Part shown: positions 1 to 5,470 of the stretch, piece after piece | Layout: the number at the start of each line of letters is the position of its first letter | Position numbering within the stretch: the first letter of the stretch is position 1 | NCBI GenBank assembly: GCA_041494805.1 | Contig: JBGQBN010000082.1 | Location: 1-12,217 of the forward strand | Length of the DNA: 12,217 nt | Source: JBGQBN01 sp041494805 | GTDB taxonomy: Bacteria; Acidobacteriota; Terriglobia; Terriglobales; Acidobacteriaceae | Direction of reading: 5' to 3' | Program-made: the position numbers and the translations under genes | The notes under the pieces: model-generated | Told to the model about the DNA's origin: nothing | Database searches by the model: none | The model's input: only the letters and a program-made list of their open reading frames with translations

Positions 1-55
1 ATACGCTCGCCGTAAGCCGCGAGAATGACCCGTGCTCATGAGTTCATTAAGACTT

Positions 56-110
56 GTCATTCCGAGCCACTCGGAGCCGGTGAAACCGGCGAGAGTGAGC
101 GAGGAATCTG
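56..110. repeat. Interspersed palindromic repeat (CATTCCGAG...GAGGAATCTG type)
   Basis: This is an imperfect inverted repeat. ATTCC (59-63) pairs with GGAAT (103-107), CACTC (68-72) pairs with GAGTG (93-97), and the centre is a perfect hairpin, GCCGGT (76-81), GAA loop, ACCGGC (85-90). The outer text, TGTCATTCCGAG and GAGGAATCTG, resembles short dispersed repeats that recur between genes in many soil-bacterial genomes; that resemblance is from memory, not a search. The element lies just upstream of the higBA promoter. It could be a REP/MITE-like sequence or a folded RNA element from an upstream transcript. No second copy was found in this window. Confidence 0.6.
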
Positions 111-117
111 CTTCTTG

Positions 118-151
118 TTGACATGCGTTACGTAACGCATTACAGTAAGAT
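118..151 (+). promoter_or_regulatory. higBA promoter with embedded 18-bp operator
   Basis: A perfect -35 hexamer TTGACA (118-123) and a -10-like TACAGT (141-146) are separated by exactly 17 bp. The spacer is filled by a perfect palindrome, ATGCGTTACGTAACGCAT (123-140). Only five bases separate the -10 from the higB ATG at 152, so the transcript probably begins at or within a base or two of the start codon and carries no ribosome binding site. A dyad between -35 and -10 is the classic place for an autorepressor, here most likely HigA alone or the HigBA complex. The sequence is seen directly; the repressor assignment is inferred. Confidence 0.75.
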
Positions 152-430
152 ATGCTCCGGTCGATCCGGCATAAAGGTCTAAAACGCCTTTACGAGGACG
201 ACGACCCTCGCGGCGTGACGAGGGAACACACGGTAAAGCTGCAGGACATTCTCGCACGGCTGGATGCTGCCAGTACGGTCGCGGACATGGACTTGCCAGG
301 CTTCCGGTTGCATCCGCTCAAGGGCGAGTTCAAGGGCCTCTGGGCGGTGACGGTTCGCGCCAACTGGCGGGTGATTTTCCGCTTTGTGGAGGGCGACGCG
401 CTGGATGTTGATTACATCGATTACCACTGA
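152..430 (+). CDS. higB: HigB-type toxin (RelE/ParE superfamily mRNA interferase)
   Basis: The 92-residue protein has the usual length for host-inhibition toxins of the HigB group. Family members fold like RelE and cut mRNA on translating ribosomes. Recognisable blocks are the N-terminal SIRHKGLKRLYE-like segment (residues 4-15), GFRLHPLKG (50-58), NWRVIFRF (71-78) and the C-terminal DYIDYH end (87-92). The start follows from the match of the N-terminus to this family and from the promoter directly in front; there is no Shine-Dalgarno sequence. The order is toxin first, antitoxin second, as in higBA loci and unlike most type II systems. The antitoxin gene follows after 12 bp. Catalytic competence cannot be judged from sequence alone. 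Confidence 0.9.
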   Translation: MLRSIRHKGLKRLYEDDDPRGVTREHTVKLQDILARLDAASTVADMDLPGFRLHPLKGEFKGLWAVTVRANWRVIFRFVEGDALDVDYIDYH

Positions 431-435
431 GGAGG
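431..435 (+). promoter_or_regulatory. Strong ribosome binding site of higA
   Basis: GGAGG follows the higB stop codon immediately and lies 7 bases before the higA ATG. The toxin gene lacks any such signal, so the antitoxin is expected to be translated much better than the toxin from the same message. This would help keep the antitoxin in excess. Confidence 0.8.
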
Positions 436-442
436 CTGAACC

Positions 443-724
443 ATGCCGATGAAGAACCCGCCGCACCCCGGCGGCTTTGTGCTGCGCCAGTGTATCGAGC
501 CTTTGGGCTTGACCATCACGCAAGCCGCCGCCGCCCTTGGTGTCACCCGCACGACGCTGTCAGAACTGGTCAACGAGAAGCGCGGAATTTCTCCCGAAAT
601 GGCCGTGCGCCTGTCCAAGGTCTTTGGCGGCAGCGCCGCAACTTGGCTTACGCAGCAGGCCCATTACGAACTGGCCCAGGTCCGCGCGGATCGGATCAAG
701 CTCAAGCGGCTGGAATTCGCCTAA
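443..724 (+). CDS. higA: HigA-type antitoxin (XRE-family helix-turn-helix)
   Basis: The 93-residue protein begins with the short PPHPGGFVLR segment (6-15) typical of HigA antitoxins. A Cro/C1-type helix-turn-helix follows over about residues 22-61: ITQAAAALGV, then the recognition region TRTTLSELVN, then ISPEMAVRLSKVFG. The C-terminal helix (AHYELAQVRA and onward, about 73-90) fits the part that contacts the toxin or dimer partner. Its known role is to bind and neutralise HigB and to repress the shared promoter. The 18-bp palindrome at 123-140 is the obvious DNA target. It is co-transcribed with higB and uses the GGAGG site at 431-435. Confidence 0.92.
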   Translation: MPMKNPPHPGGFVLRQCIEPLGLTITQAAAALGVTRTTLSELVNEKRGISPEMAVRLSKVFGGSAATWLTQQAHYELAQVRADRIKLKRLEFA

Positions 725-770
725 GCCTGTCCGTTGTGTTCGTTCCCTGAGGAGGAAAGAAACTCGGAAC

Positions 771-790
771 CACCACAGAGGACACAGAGA
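771..790. repeat. CCACAGAGGACACAGAGA short repeat
   Basis: CACAGAG occurs twice with a 9-bp period (774-780 and 783-789), inside the motif CCACAGAGGACACAGAG. This motif is recalled as a frequent intergenic repeat in several environmental bacterial phyla; a genome-wide count would be needed to confirm that here. It lies between the convergent higBA and vapBC operons. The rest of the 725-820 gap holds no clear gene or hairpin with a T-tract. Confidence 0.45.
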
Positions 791-820
791 AGTTCAGCAC
801 GGGAGTGTAGTCGCGATTTT

Positions 821-1207
821 TCACCAAATTCGTTGCACGCCGTAAGCGTCGAAAACTTCTTCATTGCTGACTAGCGGTATGGCCTCCGTCAGCGACTGGG
901 CGATCAGCATGCGATCAAAGGGATCTCGATGGGGACCCGGCAGGAGTCCCGCGCTCAACCCGTGCTCAGTACTCACAGGGAGATCGAGAAAGCCGTCACG
1001 TGACAAGTAGTCGGAATAGTCTCTCGCCAGGTCAATCGTGACGAGCAGTCTTCCTAAGCGGACTTTGGTGGAAATCTCCCAGGCGGAGGCAGCACTTACC
1101 AGAATTTCGTTGCCCCGGTCGGTGATGAGCTTTCTGACCTGGGGAGACAGGCGGGTTTCATCTCTCCACCACCAGAGCAGCGCGTGAGTATCAAGCAGCA
1201 GTCGCAC
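821..1207 (-). CDS. vapC: VapC-type PIN-domain toxin
   Basis: The 128-residue PIN-domain protein belongs to the Sll0205-like subgroup, whose members are Mg-dependent RNases that act as toxins. Expected acidic residues are visible: D6 in LLLDTHALLWW, E44 in SAASAWEI, and D95 and D98 in HRDPFDRMLIAQ. The last acidic position, usually T-x-D, reads SNEEVF here, so aspartate appears replaced by glutamate (E116). The GTG start at 1207 is chosen because homologues begin with (M/V)RLLLDTH. The open frame continues upstream to 1369 only as an overlap with vapB. It lies 7 bp after the vapB stop, with GGGAG-like bases upstream. Confidence 0.88.
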   Translation of the reverse strand: MRLLLDTHALLWWWRDETRLSPQVRKLITDRGNEILVSAASAWEISTKVRLGRLLVTIDLARDYSDYLSRDGFLDLPVSTEHGLSAGLLPGPHRDPFDRMLIAQSLTEAIPLVSNEEVFDAYGVQRIW

Positions 1208-1214
1208 CCTAAAC

Positions 1215-1445
1215 TCACTCCCACTCCTTGATTTCTTCCTCTGGCAGCGGTTCAAAGAAGGAGGGAAGGATTTCCATCTTGCCGCGCAATGCACCTGGCC
1301 TCCTCTTTCCGTCCTTGCGAGTAACAGGGACCAGGCGGACAACGGGTTCTGAACCCCGCGCGATGACAATCTCCTCCCCGCGACAGGCCCGCTCGATCAG
1401 CCGGGACAGGTTGGTTTTTGCCTTGTGAATGGTGATCTTGGCCAT
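1215..1445 (-). CDS. vapB: VapB-type antitoxin (Phd/YefM fold)
   Basis: The 76-residue protein starts with MAKITIHKAKTNLSRLIE, the characteristic Phd/YefM N-terminus that forms the DNA-binding dimer. The stretch GEEIVIARGSEPVVRLVPV (23-41) completes the fold. The charged C-terminal tail (EPLPEEEIKEWE, 65-76) fits the segment that wraps the PIN toxin. It precedes vapC on the same strand, the standard antitoxin-first order. The start codon has no Shine-Dalgarno sequence; AGCT-rich repeats lie directly in front and probably form its operator. It begins 18 bp after the stop of the SGNH hydrolase gene, so read-through from that operon is possible. Confidence 0.88.
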   Translation of the reverse strand: MAKITIHKAKTNLSRLIERACRGEEIVIARGSEPVVRLVPVTRKDGKRRPGALRGKMEILPSFFEPLPEEEIKEWE

Positions 1446-1484
1446 TAGCTAAATTAGCTTAGCTTATTCTGGCAGAGATTGCAA
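1445..1484 (-). promoter_or_regulatory. vapBC promoter/operator region
   Basis: On the minus strand, TTGCAA (1484-1479) and TAAGCT (1461-1456) are separated by 17 bp and form a possible -35/-10 pair inside the end of the upstream SGNH gene. The DNA next to the start is built of AGCT units: the inverted repeat AGCTAA-A-TTAGCT (1447-1459), the self-palindrome TTAGCTAA (1445-1452) and the direct repeat TTAGCTTAGCTTA (1454-1466). Such a dyad over the -10 and start is where Phd/VapB antitoxins usually repress. The hexamers are weak, so the promoter itself is tentative. Confidence 0.5.
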
Positions 1485-2369
1485 GTAGAGTGAATCTGGA
1501 TTCAAGACTCGCGAAAAGGCCTTTGCCACAAGCTCCGCCATACGGTGCGTTCCAAGCTCGGACAGGTGCAGTCCATCCGATGTTGCATTTGCACCATTGA
1601 TTACGAGTGTGAAATATCGTTTTGGAATGAGCCAGATTCGATACTTTGCGGCGACGCGGCGCTGAATGCGCCCATACGCGATCCTATTGGGGAGCAATGG
1701 CAGTTCAAACATCACGACTGTCCGCCCCGGTGAGGTGACCTGCGTTGCAATCGCTTCAAGTCCGTGCGCGAAGGTGTCGGATGGGACCCCAGCAAGCAGG
1801 TCGTTACCGCCGATTTCGAGGAGCACCGCGTGATCTTGGGGCTGAACTTGCTTTGCCATTGTTAGTCCCTCCGCGACTTGCGCACCTGGGCGTGCCAGAT
1901 TCTTCACTGGAACTCCCGTCATTCTCTGCATAACAGTTGGCCAAGCCGTGGCTTGCGAACCAAGGCCGGACGAGAGGGAGTCACCAATCACCACCAGATG
2001 GTCGGTAGGATCACCTGTAATCACCGGCATCTTCCGATGAGCAAGCTCAATTCCCGTGAGCACCAGCAGAAGGATGAACAGGGTGGCAGCTGTGGTCCGC
2101 CGGGCTCGGACCCAAGTTCTCTCCTGTCCTTGTCGGTTTGAAAGAATGAGCCACGACCCAAGCGCTACAAGGAAGACGACATCAAGGCTTCCTGCAAATG
2201 GTGGGCAAGCCATTACGATCATCGCCAACCCCAGCCAGACTATGAGGTTTCGCAGCCGCAGCTGCCAGTGGCGGTTCAAGCGAGGAGAAATAGCGATTGC
2301 AATGAGCAGCAGCGCCCCGCCGGGGTAAAGCGAGTCACCGGACGCGAAGTACAGAAGCAAAGGATTCAT
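1464..2369 (-). CDS. Membrane-anchored SGNH/GDSL hydrolase (esterase/lipase-like)
   Basis: The 301-residue protein has two parts. Residues 1-110 contain about four hydrophobic segments (roughly 13-28, 42-57, 61-77, 95-108) and should sit in the membrane. Residues 122-296 form a TesA-like SGNH hydrolase domain: the nucleophile block VVIGDSLSSG with S131, the block II glycine in ARPGAQ (G162), GGND (187-190, N189), and the terminal DGLHLSELG block with D265 and H268. All four SGNH consensus residues are present, so an active esterase, thioesterase or lysophospholipase is likely; the substrate is unknown. The ATG lies 16 bp after the stop of the M20 gene, suggesting one transcript. No good ribosome binding site is visible. 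Confidence 0.85.
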   Translation of the reverse strand: MNPLLLYFASGDSLYPGGALLLIAIAISPRLNRHWQLRLRNLIVWLGLAMIVMACPPFAGSLDVVFLVALGSWLILSNRQGQERTWVRARRTTAATLFILLLVLTGIELAHRKMPVITGDPTDHLVVIGDSLSSGLGSQATAWPTVMQRMTGVPVKNLARPGAQVAEGLTMAKQVQPQDHAVLLEIGGNDLLAGVPSDTFAHGLEAIATQVTSPGRTVVMFELPLLPNRIAYGRIQRRVAAKYRIWLIPKRYFTLVINGANATSDGLHLSELGTHRMAELVAKAFSRVLNPDSLYLQSLPE

Positions 2370-2385
2370 CGTGGCAGATTTTCTG

Positions 2386-3396
2386 CTACGTCAGCAATTT
2401 CTTGGCGATCGTACAATACAACTCGGCTGCTTCGCTCAATTGTTTCTTCTCCACATACTCCCCTTCGGTATGGGCGACGTGAATCGATCCCGGCCCCACT
2501 AGCAGCGGCTCTCCCCAGTTGCCGAGCGCGGGGATGTCGGTGGTGAAGGCGGCGACCATGGTGGGCACGCCGTCCAGAGAGCGGAGGCGCATAAACGGAA
2601 TTTCCAGAGAGAATTCGACCTTGGCTAGATTGCCAACAGTGTGCTCGATCTCGCGTCGCAATTGTTCCGTGGGGCCGACCAGGCGGTAAAGCAAATGCGC
2701 CTTCGCGTGGTCGGGAATCACATTGGGAGCGCGGCCGCCCTCGATCAAGCCAATGTTCAACGTGCAAGGGCCAATCCCTTCGGCAACCGGTAATTTCATC
2801 GCGCGCAGCCGGCTGAGTGCTTCGATCAGTTTGTCGATGGCGGACTCACCCAGCTCGGGATAGGCGGAGTGCGCCATGCGTCCCTGCGCGGTTACCTCCA
2901 CGCGCAGCGTGCCTTTCGACGCGACTGCAATCTGGTTCTCGGTAGGCTCACCGTTTACCAAAAACTTGCAGCCGGGAGACTGCTGGTTCGCGACCTTGGC
3001 CCCCTGGCTGTCTCGTTCTTCGCCTACGAGAAAGAGAAGCCCGACGTGGATGCCCTCCTGGCGCAGCCGTTCCGCCGCTGCAATCTGGGTAGCGATGATT
3101 CCCTTGGCGTCGCACGAGCCACGGCCGTAAATCCGAGTCGCGTCTTCGGAGGAAGGAATGAACAGCGGCACAGTATCCATGTGGGTGGAGAGAACAACGG
3201 CGGGCTGCGCTTGCTCCGGCCAGGTGGCGTAAACATTGCAGCGTTCGCCCTCGACCTGCATTTTTCTGGCTTGATATCCCAAGCGGCGAAGTTCGCGATG
3301 AAGGAAATCGCCAACCGGCCCCTCGTTGCCGGTGATGGACTCGATGTCCACGAGCTGGCGGGTGAAGGCGACAACGTCCAGGGGGGAAACGTCCAT
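2386..3396 (-). CDS. M20-family metallo-amidohydrolase (ArgE/DapE/carboxypeptidase-like)
   Basis: The 336-residue protein carries the M20 di-zinc signature. It includes STHMDTVP (about 70-77), with the first metal histidine followed by the conserved D, then RGSCDAKG (about 92-99) with the bridging aspartate, then VGEERDSQGA with the catalytic Glu pair, and HTEGEYV near the C-terminus with the last metal histidine. The central segment carrying AHSAYPELGESAI is the lid/dimerisation domain. Relatives hydrolyse N-acyl amino acids or peptides (ArgE, DapE, LysK types); which one cannot be decided here. ATG 3396 is chosen because the domain starts at once and the open frame upstream, to 4029, lies inside the divergent hydrolase gene. 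It heads a likely operon with the SGNH gene. Confidence 0.88.
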   Translation of the reverse strand: MDVSPLDVVAFTRQLVDIESITGNEGPVGDFLHRELRRLGYQARKMQVEGERCNVYATWPEQAQPAVVLSTHMDTVPLFIPSSEDATRIYGRGSCDAKGIIATQIAAAERLRQEGIHVGLLFLVGEERDSQGAKVANQQSPGCKFLVNGEPTENQIAVASKGTLRVEVTAQGRMAHSAYPELGESAIDKLIEALSRLRAMKLPVAEGIGPCTLNIGLIEGGRAPNVIPDHAKAHLLYRLVGPTEQLRREIEHTVGNLAKVEFSLEIPFMRLRSLDGVPTMVAAFTTDIPALGNWGEPLLVGPGSIHVAHTEGEYVEKKQLSEAAELYCTIAKKLLT

Positions 3397-3441
3397 GGTC
3401 GAGAGGATAACCCATGCGGCGGACGGTGTAATCTGTTTGCC
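3397..3441. promoter_or_regulatory. Compact divergent promoter region
   Basis: Only 45 bp separate the M20 start (3396, -) from the alpha/beta hydrolase start (3442, +). On the plus strand TGTAAT (3427-3432) matches a -10 box at five of six positions and ends 9 bases before the GTG. On the minus strand TATCCT (3409-3404) ends exactly 7 bases before the ATG. It has ATTACA 17 bp upstream as a -35-like hexamer, and that hexamer is the complement of the same TGTAAT. Neither gene has a convincing Shine-Dalgarno sequence, so both messages may be leaderless. Confidence 0.45.
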
Positions 3442-4119
3442 GTGCCGGCCGCCCATTCCCACATCAAATCGTTCTTTCTCGACGGCTCCGCCGGGCGACT
3501 GGAGGCTCTGCTCAATGGGGGCGCGGAAAATGCCACCCATGCGGCTCTGGTGTGCCATCCGCATCCGGTTTACGGCGGAACGCTGCACAACAGAGTCGTC
3601 TTTCACACCATGAAGGCGCTGCACAGTTTTGGTTTCCCGGTGTTGCGCTTCAACTTTCGCGGCACCGGATTGAGCCCTGGCGAGCACGACCACGGCCGCG
3701 GGGAAGTGGATGATGTCCGCACGGCTCTCGATTGGTTGGACGGGGAATTTCATCTGCCCTTGATCTTTGCGGGGTTTTCGTTTGGCGCGGCTGTGGGCTT
3801 GCAAGCCGCATGCCCTGATGGCCGAGTGAAAGCGGTGATCGGTTTGGGCTTGCCGGTGGCCGCAATCGACGATCGAGCCTATGACTTTGATTTTCTCCAG
3901 GCCTGCGGCAAATCCAAGCTGTTCGTGAGTGGCGCGCGCGATCAGTTTGGTCCACGTGAGCAATTGCAGCGGATTGTGGAATCGTTGCCGGAGCCGCGGA
4001 AGCTGGTGCTGATCGAGGGCACCGATCATTCTTTTGCAGGACGATTGCGGGAGCTGCGGGAGTCAATTGAAGGCTGGACGCGAAACCTCATCCAGAGTGA
4101 GGGCCCGCTCCTCGTATAA
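3442..4119 (+). CDS. Small alpha/beta hydrolase (COG2945-like)
   Basis: The 225-residue serine hydrolase is of the alpha/beta fold. Visible elements are HPHPVYGGT (39-47) at the oxyanion side, FRGTGLSPGEHDHGRGEVDD (72-91), the nucleophile elbow GFSFG with S113, the acid in SGARDQFGP (D167), and the catalytic histidine in EGTDHSF (H196). The HPHP and FRGTG...GEVDD blocks are typical of a widespread group of small cytoplasmic hydrolases of unknown substrate. The GTG start at 3442 is the best available; the frame upstream overlaps the divergent M20 gene and has no domain content. The stop codon lies within the -10 box of the next gene. Confidence 0.85.
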   Translation: MPAAHSHIKSFFLDGSAGRLEALLNGGAENATHAALVCHPHPVYGGTLHNRVVFHTMKALHSFGFPVLRFNFRGTGLSPGEHDHGRGEVDDVRTALDWLDGEFHLPLIFAGFSFGAAVGLQAACPDGRVKAVIGLGLPVAAIDDRAYDFDFLQACGKSKLFVSGARDQFGPREQLQRIVESLPEPRKLVLIEGTDHSFAGRLRELRESIEGWTRNLIQSEGPLLV

Positions 4120-4127
4120 TCCTGCCC
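4115..4127 (+). promoter_or_regulatory. Leaderless-type promoter of the glycerate kinase
   Basis: A consensus TATAAT (4115-4120) ends exactly 7 bases before the ATG at 4128, so transcription should begin at the A of the start codon or one base before. No Shine-Dalgarno sequence exists and no clear -35 was found. The box overlaps the TAA stop (4117-4119) of the preceding hydrolase gene. Confidence 0.65.
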
Positions 4128-5456
4128 ATGTCTTCACCCATCGCCCGCGAGAGGCTGACGGTTGACATGCGGGTAGCCGCCCGGCAGCTTTTCGAACATG
4201 CGCTCGCGGAAGCCAGCATTGATCGCGCTTTCCAGCGCCACGTTCATTGCGAGCGGGGTGTGCTGCGAGTTTGTGAGGATCTGTACGATCTGGAGTCCTA
4301 CAGCCGGGTACTGGTGATCTCCCTCGGGAAGGCTGCGCACGCGCTGGTGAACTCGCTGGAAATGCAGGCGGGCAATCGCTTTGAAGGCATCGTGGCCAGT
4401 TCGGTCGAACCCAAGTCGCAGTCGCGCGGTTTCCGGTATTTCCACGGCGGGCATCCTACGCCGAACCAGGAATCGCTGCGCGCCGCAGAGGCCATGCTGA
4501 AGTCGCTGGCGGCGCAAAATGCGTCCTCGCTCGTCATCTTCCTGCTCAGCGGGGGTGGGTCGTCGATTGCAGAGAAGCCGATTGATGACGAGATTTCCCT
4601 GGAAGATCTGGTCGCCACCTACCGCGTGCTGGTGCTCTCCGGCGCGCCCATCGCGGAGATCAATGCCATTCGCAAACATCTCTCGGCGATCAAGGGAGGA
4701 AGGCTGGCCCGCGCGGCAGCTCTGGCGCAGCAGGTTTCTCTGTTGGTTTCCGACGTGCCTGACGACACACCCGATGCTTTGGCGTCAGGCCCGACCATGC
4801 CTGATTCCACGAGCGCAGAAGACTGTTACGCCATCGCCACGAAATATGGAATGCTCGAACAATTTCCGGATTCAGTGCGTGAACTGTTCCAACGCCGCGC
4901 TCTGGAAGAAACCCCCAAGTCCGACGATCAGGCGTTTCTGCGTTCACGCTGGTGGACGGTGTTGTCGAACGCTACATTATTGGAGGCCAGCGAGACCGAA
5001 GCTCAGCGCTTGGGCTTCACCGTGGAAGTGGACAACAGTTGCGACGACTGGGATTACATTCGCGCCGCTGATTATCTTCTCAAGCGCCTGCGCGAGCTGC
5101 GCGGGAAATCCGAGCGCGTCTGCTTAATTTCCGGTGGCGAGGTTACGGTCAAGGTCACCAATGGCGGCACAGGTGGCCGCAACCAGCAGTTTGCGCTGGC
5201 CTGCGCCGGCAAGATCGCAGGAGAAAACATCGCTGTGCTGAGCGCGGGGACTGACGGAATTGACGGTAACAGTCCCGCTGCCGGAGCCATTGTTGACGGC
5301 ACAACTCTCGGTCGCGCCCAAGCCCGCGGCTTGGATGTGGAAACTCAACTGGCGGCCTTCAACGCCTATCCACTTCTTGATGCGCTGGGTGACGCGGTCA
5401 TGACCGGGCCTACAGGGAATAACTTGCGGGATCTCAGGATTCTGCTGGCGTATTGA
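4128..5456 (+). CDS. Glycerate 2-kinase, MOFRL/DUF4147 family
   Basis: The 442-residue protein has the full two-domain layout of class II glycerate kinases, which phosphorylate D-glycerate to 2-phosphoglycerate with ATP. The N-terminal domain shows SLGKAA (65-70), HGGHPTPNQ (106-114), LSGGGSS (140-146), RKHLSAIKGGRLA (182-194) and SDVPDD (208-213). The C-terminal MOFRL domain shows ISGGE (334-338), GGTGGRNQQFAL (346-357), SAGTDGIDGNSPAAGA (372-387) and MTGPTGNN (425-432). Length and motifs fit an intact enzyme. It has its own -10 box and may be transcribed alone. The dehydrogenase at 6601-7482 may supply its substrate. It converges on the metallohydrolase gene with a 14-bp gap. Confidence 0.93.
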   Translation: MSSPIARERLTVDMRVAARQLFEHALAEASIDRAFQRHVHCERGVLRVCEDLYDLESYSRVLVISLGKAAHALVNSLEMQAGNRFEGIVASSVEPKSQSRGFRYFHGGHPTPNQESLRAAEAMLKSLAAQNASSLVIFLLSGGGSSIAEKPIDDEISLEDLVATYRVLVLSGAPIAEINAIRKHLSAIKGGRLARAAALAQQVSLLVSDVPDDTPDALASGPTMPDSTSAEDCYAIATKYGMLEQFPDSVRELFQRRALEETPKSDDQAFLRSRWWTVLSNATLLEASETEAQRLGFTVEVDNSCDDWDYIRAADYLLKRLRELRGKSERVCLISGGEVTVKVTNGGTGGRNQQFALACAGKIAGENIAVLSAGTDGIDGNSPAAGAIVDGTTLGRAQARGLDVETQLAAFNAYPLLDALGDAVMTGPTGNNLRDLRILLAY

Positions 5457-5470
5457 AAAAACCAGAGTTG

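Noticed and set aside
141..149. ATTACAGT shared by the higB -10 region and the desaturase direct repeat
   Set aside because: An eight-base match between two promoters is interesting but easily due to chance, and in higBA it forms part of the -10 itself.
1208..1369. Upstream extension of the VapC frame
   Set aside because: It overlaps vapB out of frame, and family members begin with RLLLDTH.
2869..3441. Upstream extension of the alpha/beta hydrolase frame
   Set aside because: It is antisense to the M20 catalytic core and has no hydrolase homology; the fold starts just after GTG 3442.
3397..4029. N-terminal extension of the M20 open frame up to 4029 (minus strand)
   Set aside because: The extension lies entirely antisense to the well-supported alpha/beta hydrolase gene, has no domain content, and the M20 domain starts right at ATG 3396.
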